64,000 nt of DNA from contig LWTK01000049.1 of the NCBI GenBank assembly GCA_003326205.1, positions 48,482 through 112,481 of the forward strand, read 5' to 3'. Within the stretch, counting starts at the first letter, position 1, and every line of letters starts with the position of its first letter. Below are positions 34,117 through 42,610 of this stretch, piece after piece. Made by a program: the position numbers and the translations under genes. The notes beneath the pieces were generated by a model. The model saw nothing but the letters and a program-made list of their open reading frames with translations, was not told the origin of the DNA and did no database searches. The DNA is from Nostoc sp. ATCC 43529. Its GTDB lineage: Bacteria > Cyanobacteriota > Cyanobacteriia > Cyanobacteriales > Nostocaceae.

Positions 34117-34142
34117 AAAGCCCTGAAAAAATCCAGGGCTTT
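34117..34142 (-). terminator. Hairpin terminator, probably for the ABC exporter transcript
   Basis: AAAGCCCTG (34117-34125) pairs with CAGGGCTTT (34134-34142) over an 8-base loop. Read on the minus strand the stem is followed by TTTTTAAAT, so it can stop the transcript arriving from the ABC exporter gene about 290 bp upstream. The plus-strand side has only TTGTTTT. Confidence 0.6.
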
Positions 34143-34297
34143 GTTTTATATGCGGTTTATTAAATGCCAGCTAAAAATCTTTGCCAGCGCTTTTCTATAC
34201 AAATAATCATCGCTCAATCGCTCGTACAAAAATAGGGTGTAACTACCCAATTTCTACCCATCTTCTCTGGGTATCTCCTTAATACTTTCTTTAGATT

Positions 34298-34422
34298 TGA
34301 ATTCGATGTACAGGATTTTGACCTCACCTTCAAGGAGAAGGGAGCAAAAAGCCTCATTTTTCCTTACTCCTCCCTCTCCTCGAAGGAGAGGGAGGCTGGG
34401 TGGGTGAGGTCTATCGAATTCA
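34298..34422. mobile_element. Second MITE-like copy with TGAATTCGAT ends
   Basis: Ends TGAATTCGAT (34298-34307) and ATCGAATTCA (34413-34422) are inverted repeats, and the interior (GATTTTGACCTCACC, AAAAAGCCTCATTTTT, GGAGAGGGAGGCTGGGTGGG) is clearly the same family as the element at 26056-26202, but about 20 bp shorter. No clear target duplication remains. It lies just 9 bp beyond the stop of the ABC exporter gene. A fragment of the same family sits near 41969-42018. Confidence 0.72.
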
Positions 34423-34431
34423 CCATCTTTA

Positions 34432-36252
34432 CTACTGGTCGGAAATCCCGTAGTGTTGTGCCTGCATATTCCACAGCGTGGTATATTCGCCTCCACGCTC
34501 CAAAAGTTCCTGATGGGTGCCATCCTCAATTAAACGTCCAGCTTTGAGGACTAGAATTCGGTGAGCCATTCGCACTGAAGCCAATCTGTGGGTAATTAAA
34601 ATAGTAGTTTTGCCCTCAGCTAGCTCAATAAACCGAAGATATAAATCGTACTCGCTACGGGGGTCGAGTGCAGCAGTCGGCTCATCTAAAAGTAGTAATT
34701 GGGCTTCTTTGCGAACAAAAGCACGAGCTAGAGCTAACTTTTGCCATTGACCTCCAGAAAGTTCAGTCCCACCAAACTGCTTGCCAAGTGGTGTATCCTC
34801 CCTTGTGGGGAAATGCTCGACTAGTTTGACGATATCGGCTTTTTCAACCGCGTACTTCAGAATATCTGGACACTCCAAAGCAGCTAGGTTTCCTAAAGCG
34901 ATATTTTCTCCCAGCGTTAGCGCATAGTGTCCAAAGTCCTGAAAAACTCCAGCAATTTGCTGCCGCCACTGTTCCAAATTGAAATTTCTCAGGTCGATAC
35001 CATCCACTAGAATGCTTCCTGTGGTTGGATCGTATAGTCTGGTCAACAGCTTAACTAGAGTAGTTTTACCCGCTCCATTTTCGCCTACGATCGCTACCGT
35101 TTGCCCAGAGTAAAGGGTAAAAGAAATATCCTTAAGAGCCAGCCTACCATCTGGGTAGCAAAAGTCAACTTTCTCAAAAGTAATACCTGAGCGAATGGGA
35201 GTTGGTATTTTCTCTCCAGGTATGCTCAATGGCATTGGAATTGGGCTATCGAGAAAATTGAAAAACTTCTGCATATAGAGAACATTCTCAAACAAATCCA
35301 GCCAATTACCAACAAATCCTTCTAAATTATTCTGAAAATAAGTCAATGATTGCACGAACAGAAGTACGCTTCCTGGGGTGAAATCTCCTCTAAAAGCCTT
35401 CTGTACCACCCAATAAAAAGAAAAACCATTTCCTAAAGTACTCAAAATAGCTAAGCTAGATGACCAAAATGCTTGCTTGCCCCTCAAATAACGCATAGAT
35501 TGATGTAAAGACTCGAATGCTTGCAGGTAACGCTCCATAAAAAACGAACCTAGCTTAAACAACCTGATTTCTTTGGCATAGGTGTCAGTGAGCATCACCG
35601 AAGTGTAATATTGCATCCTCCGGGCGTGAGGACTATTTTCAAATAAAGTTAGCCAAATAGCTTTGCCATACTGAGAAGAAACCACTATCTGAGGTATAGT
35701 TGCGATCGCAATTACTAATGGAATCCAAAAAGCTAGGGGTGCTAGTAGTCCAATAATAACTATCAACGTCACCAAAGATCGGCCTAATTCAACCAAATTC
35801 TCCAGCAAATTTAACGGCTTATAGCTAACTTGTTCTTGCAGAAGTTGTAGCTCATCATAGAACTGAGAATCTTCAAAACGGCTCAGGTCTGGGAAAGTAT
35901 CAGCTTTACGCATTAACAATAAGCTGATATGAGCCGTTAACTTATCATTGAGATTTCCCTGAAGTGCGAATAGCCAAGGATACAAAAGCGTTTGTAATAA
36001 TAGAGCTAACACCCATCCTGCTACTAAAGGTAACAAGATTGCATTACCTAATTCTTTGCCAGATGTTAATGCTGTAGCAACAGTATCTACCACTAGTTTA
36101 GTAATCCAAACACTGATAGCAGGAAGAATCCCCTGTAACAAAGTGACAGCAATCAAAAAAAGCATTTCCTTTGGTGCTGCCGTCCATAACAAAGGCAGAG
36201 AACGAAATAAAGCTCTAGTGTAGTCTGTAAACCCAAATCTGAAATCGCCCAT
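34432..36252 (-). CDS. ABC exporter (fused permease and ATPase), next to the TOMM cluster
   Basis: A 606-residue half-transporter. The N-terminal part has about six membrane spans (for example AAPKEMLFLIAVTLLQGILP, LVTLIVIIGLLAPLAFWI). The C-terminal ATPase shows VAIVGENGAGKTTLVKLLTRL (Walker A), FQDFGHYALTLGENI, LSGGQWQKLALARAFVR, LLLLDEPTAALDP and ILITHRLASV. It lacks a C39 peptidase domain. Genes of this shape export peptides or lipids. It is divergent from the peptide precursor gene across a 1-kb spacer, and is the likely exporter of the modified peptide. That link rests on position. Confidence 0.88.
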   Translation of the reverse strand: MGDFRFGFTDYTRALFRSLPLLWTAAPKEMLFLIAVTLLQGILPAISVWITKLVVDTVATALTSGKELGNAILLPLVAGWVLALLLQTLLYPWLFALQGNLNDKLTAHISLLLMRKADTFPDLSRFEDSQFYDELQLLQEQVSYKPLNLLENLVELGRSLVTLIVIIGLLAPLAFWIPLVIAIATIPQIVVSSQYGKAIWLTLFENSPHARRMQYYTSVMLTDTYAKEIRLFKLGSFFMERYLQAFESLHQSMRYLRGKQAFWSSSLAILSTLGNGFSFYWVVQKAFRGDFTPGSVLLFVQSLTYFQNNLEGFVGNWLDLFENVLYMQKFFNFLDSPIPMPLSIPGEKIPTPIRSGITFEKVDFCYPDGRLALKDISFTLYSGQTVAIVGENGAGKTTLVKLLTRLYDPTTGSILVDGIDLRNFNLEQWRQQIAGVFQDFGHYALTLGENIALGNLAALECPDILKYAVEKADIVKLVEHFPTREDTPLGKQFGGTELSGGQWQKLALARAFVRKEAQLLLLDEPTAALDPRSEYDLYLRFIELAEGKTTILITHRLASVRMAHRILVLKAGRLIEDGTHQELLERGGEYTTLWNMQAQHYGISDQ

Positions 36253-37254
36253 GAATTAAACCTGATTTTTATTTAGATACTTCTCTAATAGTTAAAGTTT
36301 ATGCCCTAAAGAATTTACATGTGTATGAAAATAGCCTACAACCTATATCAACTTTGGAATTCAACCTTGAGGAGATATTTAGCGTGAGTTGCTGTTGTTT
36401 GAAAATCTCCTGTTTATAATCGTAGTATGGCTATTTTTCATGAGGCGATCGCACAAATATAAACTCTATAATCAAAGTCTGATAAGACATTTAACCCAAA
36501 CTATGCTTGTGAGATAATCTTCTGCGTATAATCGTAGTATTACTACTTGACTAAAGTCGTATTCATAAATGAATAGAGCCACATTTTTCAATAGCCTAAT
36601 CGTTACTATTGAAAAATTAGCTTTAACTCTCAAATTACGTTATATTCAAGATTTTTTTTAAAAAAGTAAAGCAAAATGATAGCTTTTGTTATTGTTATCA
36701 ACAGTTATTTGAATCTTCCTTAGTAAAGAATAAAATTGTTATGCGTAGTACAATATACCTCTTGAGAAAGAATAAAAAGCTCTAGAAGAAGATATTGTTA
36801 TAAGAATTAAAGGCTCAAAAAAAGACACTATCAGTGACATTGATTGCAGCAAAATTTTTCTTAATATTAAGTTGTGTTCAAACAGAATATTCTCACTTCC
36901 TACTCCCAACCCAAGCTACTATCTGTGATTGCAACTTAGTATAAACACAAGATTTTGAGGCACATACCCATGTGTAAGTCCGCGTCACTGAATAAGCAAC
37001 TTATTTTGACTTTTTGTAGATTAGTGAGACTCTTATCTAGAGTCTGAGTTTTTGTTAGCTAAACCTGACAAGGAATGATAGTTGAAAATTAAGCTTTGTC
37101 TCATATTCTGGTCATTCCTTCCTACTCACTTGTTTAAATACGTATTCTTCCGTGAAGATTTGGTTGACTCAAAAACGTCATCAAAGTTTTTCGGGAAATC
37201 GAATGCAGATTCACAGACAGATTAATGAATTGAAGTTAAAAGGAGTAAGGAACC
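36253..37254. promoter_or_regulatory. 1-kb divergent spacer between the ABC exporter and the TOMM precursor, with a duplicated motif
   Basis: No gene was found. A 25-bp motif of form AATCTYCTGYKTATAATCGTAGTAT (up to three mismatches) occurs at 36404-36428 and again at 36516-36540, in the same orientation and 112 bp apart. A shared TATAAT lies inside it, so it may be a promoter or a regulator site. A strong Shine-Dalgarno (AAAAGGAGTAAGG) precedes the precursor ATG. Confidence 0.5.
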
Positions 37255-37629
37255 ATGCTTGCCCAAAAAACACTGACTCAACAAACAGTAGAAATGCGTC
37301 TGATAGACAAAGCAGACAAACTAGAACAGCTTCTGTTGTCTGATGAGGAAATAGCAACTTTAGAAAAATTAGCAACGCCAGGAGTATTTGAGTCTACCAT
37401 TCAACAAAGATGGTTTGCTAATTGTGGCGGATGTGGCGGATGTGGGGGATGTCGCGGATGTGGCGGATGTCGCGGATGTGGCGGATGTCGCGGATGTATA
37501 CCATGTCGTGGATGCATACCATGTCGCGGATGTGGCGGATGTGGCGGATGTGGCGGATGTAGATTTAGTAATGACAAAACAGTATCTGGTGTCATAGAAA
37601 ACACTGATGAGGTCGGATTTGGATACTAA
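37255..37629 (+). CDS. TOMM/LAP precursor peptide with Cys-X-X triplet core
   Basis: A 124-residue precursor. The leader (about residues 1-56) is charged and helical, with MRLIDKADKLEQLLLSDEEI and LEKLATPGVFESTIQQRWF. The core (about 57-102) consists of 15 triplets plus one last Cys: CGG, CRG and CIP units, 16 Cys in all and no Ser or Thr. A 22-residue tail ends in DEVGFGY. Cys/Gly triplet cores followed by cyclodehydratase, YcaO and dehydrogenase genes are the sign of thiazole-forming ribosomal peptides, as in the heterocycloanthracin type. AAGGAG lies upstream. The sequence could also be a Cys-rich structural peptide, but the downstream enzymes argue for azole formation. Confidence 0.9.
   Translation: MLAQKTLTQQTVEMRLIDKADKLEQLLLSDEEIATLEKLATPGVFESTIQQRWFANCGGCGGCGGCRGCGGCRGCGGCRGCIPCRGCIPCRGCGGCGGCGGCRFSNDKTVSGVIENTDEVGFGY
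37423..37560 (+). repeat. 9-bp tandem repeat encoding the peptide core
   Basis: The core is made of 15 nine-base units TGT(G/C)GCGGA-like, plus a terminal TGT. Unit variants are TGTGGCGGA, TGTCGCGGA, TGTATACCA, TGTCGTGGA, TGCATACCA and TGTGGGGGA. The almost identical DNA points to expansion and shrinkage by slippage or recombination. The unit order is CGGx3, CRG, CGG, CRG, CGG, CRG, CIP, CRG, CIP, CRG, CGGx3. Confidence 0.9.
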
Positions 37630-37680
37630 TTAAGCTCATCCCGCCTCTCAAAGGTGATGGGATTTCGTGTTGACTGTTGA

Positions 37681-37718
37681 CTGTTAACTGTCAATAGTCA
37701 TCAGTCAACAGTTAACAG
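37681..37718 (+). promoter_or_regulatory. Inverted repeat between precursor and cyclodehydratase genes
   Basis: CTGTTAACTGT (37681-37691) pairs with ACAGTTAACAG (37708-37718), with a second GTTGACTG/CAGTCAAC pair possible. The 105-bp gap holds this hairpin plus GTTGACT heptamers. A partial terminator here would let the precursor be made in excess over the enzymes. There is no long T-run, so it could simply be a heptamer repeat block. Confidence 0.45.
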
Positions 37719-37734
37719 CCTTTTGAAAAAGCCT

Positions 37735-38883
37735 ATGAAATTAAACGACGATCGCCGCCTGCGTCTACTAGAACATGTCATTGTTCACGTTATGCCGCCA
37801 GATTGTCATGACGAAGAAACTATGATATTCAAAACGACGCGGCGAACACTAGCAGCAAAAGGTCAAGCATTGCACGATGTGGAAAAGATTGTTTTACCTT
37901 TATTAGACGGCTCCCGAACAATAGGAGAAATACGTACTGCCATTGGCAAAAAGTTGACAGATTCTTCATTAAATCAATGTTTAGAGTTTTTGATGGACAA
38001 TCGCTTAGTAGAAGACGTTTTAGAAGATACAGTCGATTTAGATAGTCATGCTTATTTACTCCCTCAGATTAGTCTTTATCATGAGCTAGGCTTTGAGCAA
38101 AAGGATGCCCAGAAGTACTTAACCAACGCTAGAATTGCTGTTTTCGGACTCGCAGGTTCAGGGCTGGTAACAGCAATGAATCTAGCTAGTGCTGGTATTG
38201 GTTTTCTCCGTCTGTGTGATGATACCTGCACAGTGGTGTCCGATTCATTGATGATGTCAGGCTCGGTATTTAATCAAAACGGTGCTTTTCGAGGGGTGGA
38301 AGCAGCTCGACAAATCGAGGCGATAACTTCGTTAAGCTCCGCTAACGCAGGAGCAACCCGAACTGAGGTTGTAACAGATCCTCTAACTAACGACGAAACA
38401 GTAAATCCTTTACTTGATGACGTTGACCTCGTTGTTGTCGCCACCGATGCAGTGTCAGTCAATTTAGCCTATCGCCTGAATAGACTATGCCTGAAAATGC
38501 AGCGTCCATTGCTCCCAGGCGGTACTGCTGGTGTTGAAGGAACTATCGGCCCGTTGGTCTTTTCTCAGGATGGCCCTTGCTATTTGTGTTATCGGATGCG
38601 GGCTATGGCTTGTGCGAAACTTCCGGAAGCAGAGTTAGCAATTGAGCAGTTTCTCAACCGCGAACGCCGTTCTCAACCACGACTACGAGAAAACTTGCCC
38701 ATAGGCCAGATGTTGGTTGGTAGTTACCTGGCTCTTGAAGCAATCAAGATATTGCTTGGTTTGCCCATCGCCACTGACGGAAAATTATTGCATCTCGATT
38801 TGATCGGTACAAAACTGACTCACAACGTTGTACTAAAAAAACCTGGTTGTCCTCATTGTTCGGGGCAGGAGAGAACACAGTGA
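37735..38883 (+). CDS. E1-like cyclodehydratase partner (TOMM C protein) with leader-binding domain
   Basis: A 382-residue protein starting at MKLNDDRRLRLLEHVIVHVMP; a TTG four codons upstream is the alternative. The first 95 residues form a likely RiPP leader-recognition element (winged helix): VEKIVLPLLDGSRTIGEIRT, LNQCLEFLMDNRLVED. The remainder is a ThiF/E1-type fold with VFGLAGSGLVTAMNLASAGI, LVVVATDAVSVNLAYRLN and two Cys pairs (GPCYLCYR near the middle, KPGCPHCSGQ at the end) that can hold structural zinc. It presents the precursor to the YcaO protein. Its stop overlaps the next gene's GTG start in GTGA. Confidence 0.88.
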   Translation: MKLNDDRRLRLLEHVIVHVMPPDCHDEETMIFKTTRRTLAAKGQALHDVEKIVLPLLDGSRTIGEIRTAIGKKLTDSSLNQCLEFLMDNRLVEDVLEDTVDLDSHAYLLPQISLYHELGFEQKDAQKYLTNARIAVFGLAGSGLVTAMNLASAGIGFLRLCDDTCTVVSDSLMMSGSVFNQNGAFRGVEAARQIEAITSLSSANAGATRTEVVTDPLTNDETVNPLLDDVDLVVVATDAVSVNLAYRLNRLCLKMQRPLLPGGTAGVEGTIGPLVFSQDGPCYLCYRMRAMACAKLPEAELAIEQFLNRERRSQPRLRENLPIGQMLVGSYLALEAIKILLGLPIATDGKLLHLDLIGTKLTHNVVLKKPGCPHCSGQERTQ

Positions 38884-40187
38884 AAGCGATCGCTAGTCCA
38901 CGCTGGCGCGATTTAGTCAGCCCCCATACTGGAATTATCCGAGCCATAGATAGGTTTGCCAAGCCTTATACAGAGTTTGAGTTTCCGGTTTTGTGGCAAG
39001 CCGAATTAACAAATTTTCAACTTCACAAACAGCCAGATGATTTACGCTACGGCGTAGGCAGGGGTATGACCGATGAACAAGCGATTTTTGGTGCTGTTGG
39101 CGAAGCTATAGAACGCTACTGCGGCAGCATTGTCGATCGCCGCCAAATCGTTGTCAGTAGCTACGAAGAATTAGGGGATGTTGCCGTTCCTCCTCCAGCT
39201 TTTTTCTCGTTTTCTGACAAACAATATTCTGACCCAACCTTTCCCTTTGCAGCTTTCGATCCAGCAATGCAGACTTCTTGGATTGCTGCCCTTTCTCTGG
39301 CAACTAACCAACAGGTTTTAGTCCCAGCCTTCCTAGTTTATTTTGACTGGCATAGCGATCTACCAGGGGATTATATTTTACCCGTCAGTTCTAATGGCAT
39401 GGCTAGCGGCCCGACTCTTGAGTTTGCTGCCTACAGTGGCTTGTGCGAATTGATCGAGCGCGATGCTTTTATCATTACATGGCTAAACCGCTTACCTGCT
39501 CCACGCATTTATTTCCACCACCGACCAGGAATTGAGACGGAAATTGCACGCCACTACGCCAGATTTGGAATTGAGTTAGTTACCTTCGATTTGACCACCG
39601 ATATTAAAGTCCCAGTTGTAATGGCCATGTTAATCGATCGCTCCGGCAAAACTCCTGCCGTTGCAACTGGTCTGGGATGCCATCTCGATGGACCAACAGC
39701 ACTTCGCAAAGCGATTTTTGAAGTTTGCCAATCCCGCTTTGGTGACATAGAACGTATGGCTGGGGGCGCTGGGGCTAATCTCAACCAGTATAGTGATATA
39801 AAATCTTTGGACGATCACAGTGCTTTTTTCTATACAACGGCTCGACTGGGTGAGTTGGACTTCTTATTTCACCATGACCAATATATCAATGTTGAAAATT
39901 TACCAACTTACACATCTCAAATAGAGGCAGAGAAATTGCGATCGCTGATTGTCAGCTTGCATTCAGCTGATGTTGAACCTTATTTAGTTGAGATGACAAC
40001 CTCTGATATCAGGCCTCTCGGTTTTCGAGTGGTGCGGACTTTGGCCAGTGGGCTAGTCCCAATATATTTCGGCTATGGACAAGAACCACTAGGTACTCGA
40101 CGTTTGTTCGAGGTGCCAGAAAAGCTAGGTTATGAGGGAAAACGTACAGAAGATGCTCTCAATCCTTGTCCGCATCCTATGGCTTAA
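38880..40187 (+). CDS. YcaO-type cyclodehydratase (TOMM D protein)
   Basis: Uses ATP to cyclise Cys (or Ser/Thr) side chains onto the backbone to azolines. The 435-residue protein shows GRGMTDEQAIFGAVGEAIERYCGS (ATP/Mg region), SGPTLEFAAYSGLCELIERDAFIITWLNRL, the ALRKAIFEVCQSRF helix and RVVRTLASGLVPIYFGYG. It ends with NPCPHPMA, a PxPxP-type tail that positions the C-terminus in the active site of azoline-forming YcaO proteins. The GTG start overlaps the upstream TGA (GTGA), implying coupled translation with the C protein. Function in azole formation is well supported by the set. Confidence 0.92.
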   Translation: MKAIASPRWRDLVSPHTGIIRAIDRFAKPYTEFEFPVLWQAELTNFQLHKQPDDLRYGVGRGMTDEQAIFGAVGEAIERYCGSIVDRRQIVVSSYEELGDVAVPPPAFFSFSDKQYSDPTFPFAAFDPAMQTSWIAALSLATNQQVLVPAFLVYFDWHSDLPGDYILPVSSNGMASGPTLEFAAYSGLCELIERDAFIITWLNRLPAPRIYFHHRPGIETEIARHYARFGIELVTFDLTTDIKVPVVMAMLIDRSGKTPAVATGLGCHLDGPTALRKAIFEVCQSRFGDIERMAGGAGANLNQYSDIKSLDDHSAFFYTTARLGELDFLFHHDQYINVENLPTYTSQIEAEKLRSLIVSLHSADVEPYLVEMTTSDIRPLGFRVVRTLASGLVPIYFGYGQEPLGTRRLFEVPEKLGYEGKRTEDALNPCPHPMA

Positions 40188-40316
40188 GGGAAAATCCTAG
40201 ACGCAAAGCCGCTTCCCGTTCGCGGAGCGGATACCACAGAGAAATAAGAGTTTTAGAAAGTTATTGTGTAAGTTTTAATAGTGTAAACACTTAATTTAAA
40301 GTGACAAATTAAAGCA

Positions 40317-41057
40317 ATGTATACAGACAAAGAACCTTTGGAGCTAGCCCTTCTGTATCATTTGAACTCTCCAGTACCTAAAAGTTATGTCAAGCGTGTT
40401 CCGGCTACTGAACTGCGGTATATGCCGGAGGCTCCTTTTCTTGAACTTCCAAAAGCACCGCGCAATAACCCGCTAATTGAGCTTTTGGAAAGACGTTCTT
40501 CTGTGCGATCGTTTGAGAATAAGGTTATGCCAACGATCTCATTGGCTCAACTGCTCGACGCAGGATGCGGAATCAACGGTCTGCGCCGAGTGGAGGGTCA
40601 ATTCTTTGAAGGTCGCAACTCTCCCTCTGCGGGAGGACTTTATCCCATTGAAGTTTTCGTATCCACGCAAGCGGTAGAAGGTCTAGCTGCTGGATTATAT
40701 CACTATGAACCACGCAGTCACGGCCTACATCGGGTTAGTAATGCAGTACCAACAGATTTTGTAGAATCCTTATTGCAACAGGATTACATTGTGAATGCCA
40801 ATGCTTTGTTCGTGTTCACCTCTGTTTTCATGCGATCTATGTGCAAATACGGTGCCCGCGGCTACCGCTTTGCTCTTTTGGAAGCTGGTCATCAAGCTGA
40901 AAATATATGTCTCATGGCTGTGCAATTAGGCCTTGGCAGTCTTTGTATCGGGGGATTCCATGATATGAGTGTGAACACCATTTTGGGCATTGACGGCAAG
41001 CATCATGCCGCACTTTACTGCGTTGCAGTCGGTAGTTATAGCAGCCAAGAATTATAA
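40317..41057 (+). CDS. SagB-type azoline dehydrogenase (FMN)
   Basis: Oxidises azolines to aromatic thiazoles or oxazoles with FMN. The 246-residue nitroreductase-fold protein has PLIELLERRSSVRSFENK, LAQLLDAGCGING, NSPSAGGLYPIEVFV, GLYHYEPRSHGLHRV and the FALLEAGHQAENICLMAVQLGLGS helix. The nearest neighbour upstream is the YcaO gene, 129 bp away and in the same direction, completing a C-D-B set. A perfect 32-bp palindrome follows at 41095-41126. No leader peptidase gene is in this block. Confidence 0.93.
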   Translation: MYTDKEPLELALLYHLNSPVPKSYVKRVPATELRYMPEAPFLELPKAPRNNPLIELLERRSSVRSFENKVMPTISLAQLLDAGCGINGLRRVEGQFFEGRNSPSAGGLYPIEVFVSTQAVEGLAAGLYHYEPRSHGLHRVSNAVPTDFVESLLQQDYIVNANALFVFTSVFMRSMCKYGARGYRFALLEAGHQAENICLMAVQLGLGSLCIGGFHDMSVNTILGIDGKHHAALYCVAVGSYSSQEL

Positions 41058-41094
41058 ATTCTAGCTAGTGATTTTCATTTAAATTAGGTGTACG

Positions 41095-41126
41095 GTAGGG
41101 TAGCACAGCTAGCTGTGCTACCCTAC
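41095..41126. repeat. Perfect 32-bp palindrome downstream of the dehydrogenase gene
   Basis: GTAGGGTAGCACAGCT is followed at once by its reverse complement. It shares the CACAGCTAGCTGTG core with 26241-26272. It may act as a transcript-end hairpin after the TOMM operon but has no T-tract. Confidence 0.72.
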
Positions 41127-41167
41127 AAATTGTTGGTATTTCTGACCCAGGATTATGTTACCCTAGT

Positions 41168-41330
41168 TTATCCTGCCATTATTGCTGCCAATAACGGAAT
41201 TAAGCCAAAAAGTGACCAAGAATTCAGAATTCTATTGGTCGCGAAGACAAAATCATTAACAGGGGTTGCTACTGTATTCCCTGGCGGTTCCAGCTTTTTC
41301 TCAGTTGAATGGCTGGTATCAGTTTTGTTA
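41168..41330 (-). other. Minus-strand open frame without a start, membrane-like C-terminus
   Basis: A continuous frame reads ENKRHNKTDTSHSTEKKLEP, then PGNTVATPVNDFVFATN, then RILNSWSLFGLIPLLAAIMA and a stop at 41168. The hydrophobic end looks like a real membrane helix. No ATG, GTG or TTG lies in frame upstream, so this may be a degraded small gene or chance. I cannot name a family. Confidence 0.25.
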
Positions 41331-41361
41331 TGGCGTTTGTTTTCAAGTTTGATGGTTATAG

Positions 41362-41634
41362 ATGAACATAGGAATAATCCAGCCTTACGGTAACGGGTTT
41401 TTGGACGTTGTGCCAGAGGGTGAAGGCAGCGACTATTGGCAGATTGCAGCTATACACATCAATGGCCAAGCTTACTGCCCTACTCCTCGGCTTTATCGTT
41501 CAGAAAAAGTGGCATTAACAAAAGCTGCACAAATTTACGATTGGATAGTTGACCACGAACACCAAATCAGTAATGGAGCTTATAACTGCTCTGAATTGAA
41601 ACTCATTCTATGGCAGCAACCAAAAGTATCTTAG
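41362..41634 (+). CDS. Small conserved-looking hypothetical protein
   Basis: A 90-residue protein with MNIGIIQPYGNGFLDVVPEG, DYWQIAAIHINGQAYCPTPR, LYRSEKVALTKAAQIYDWI and YNCSELKLILWQQPKVS. It has no membrane segment, two Cys residues and a Trp-rich pattern. The compact, protein-like composition argues for a real gene, but I do not recognise the family. It follows the TOMM operon in the same direction with a 304-bp gap, so membership in that cluster is uncertain. Confidence 0.62.
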   Translation: MNIGIIQPYGNGFLDVVPEGEGSDYWQIAAIHINGQAYCPTPRLYRSEKVALTKAAQIYDWIVDHEHQISNGAYNCSELKLILWQQPKVS

Positions 41635-42610
41635 TTAAGCAACGAGATTGCTTTCAACTGCTCTTAGAACCCTGACACCAACGAAGAGACTTTTAAGCCT
41701 ATTGCCTATTGCCTGTTCCCTACTATGTGTTTTCTAGTAAATTACTAGCCAGTTGTAACGAAGCGATGACCGACCGCTGTAAGTTGGCTGCTGAGTTCTT
41801 CTACAGCGTTGGGTCAACAACTGGCGATTTGTGGAGCTACTGAGGTATGGAGTAAACCATCCCTCGTATAACCTTTTGGCTGTTGCGTTCTGTTGATATC
41901 TTATTTAAACTGCAAAACACACAGAAGTTCTGCCAAATTGCCATAAAGGAACTCCAAAAAATAAATTAATGTGAATTCCACAGACCTCAGCCACCCAGCC
42001 TCCCTCTCCTTCAAGGAGCTACGGTGTACACACAAGTCGAAAGAAAGCTTATCCACAACAAATTTGAGTTTGGTAGTAGTCTGTCCCAAAAGTTTTGAGA
42101 GGTTCGTAGTAAGCACTTTAGTGCTTAAAAATCAAGGACTAAAGTCCTTACTACAAACGTATTTATCCCTCAAAATTAATGCCATACATCACTAATGGTT
42201 CGTCGCATTAGTTATGAGGGGTGAACTTCTTCTTAATTTTTCTTTCTTTGCGCTCTTTGCGTCCTTTGCGGTTCGTTTATTAACCTAGCAAAATTAAGCT
42301 CATCTCATATTTTTCGTGACAAGTAATCTCAAAATACACGCCTAACACAACGCCAGTTGCTACCCTACCCTGCGGGAACCCTCTTCTCCTTCGGAGACGC
42401 TAACGCGAACGAGGGAACGGGAACGCTAAGAGCGAACAAGTCTCTTAACCCGCAAGGGCGCACTGGCTCTCCTACAATAATTTTATTTTTACTTTATAAA
42501 TAAGCAAATATTTACTGACTTCAAGTCCCCCTTAAAAAGGGGGATAATGGTGGTTCTTAAAGTGTTTGATATATCAATCAGAACTTTTAAAACATCCTCT
42601 CAATTATGTT
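41635..42610. other. Repeat-filled spacer of about 1 kb
   Basis: No gene was seen. It contains TTGCCTATTGCCT heptamers near 41700, a MITE-family fragment (about 41969-42018), nested palindromes near 42107-42158 (AGCACTTTAGTGCT and AAGGACTAAAGTCCTT within GTAGTAAG...CTTACTAC), and a GC-rich short interspersed repeat region (42366-42470, with GGAGACGCTAACGCGAACG). Confidence 0.6.

Noticed and set aside
37152..37343. Plus-strand frame overlapping the precursor leader, 63 codons
   Set aside because: It has no Shine-Dalgarno, is rich in Arg/Gln/Asn without pattern, and is in another frame of the precursor gene, which has a strong site and a clear repeat core.
37388..37604. Alternate frames across the Cys-triplet core, for example a repeat of Ala-Asp-Val
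   Set aside because: They are by-products of the 9-bp repeat in other frames; no start with a good ribosome site and no family match.
41088..41393. Plus-strand 101-codon frame starting in a palindrome
   Set aside because: The first third is the 32-bp palindrome translated; the rest has no family pattern and opposes a competing minus-strand frame.
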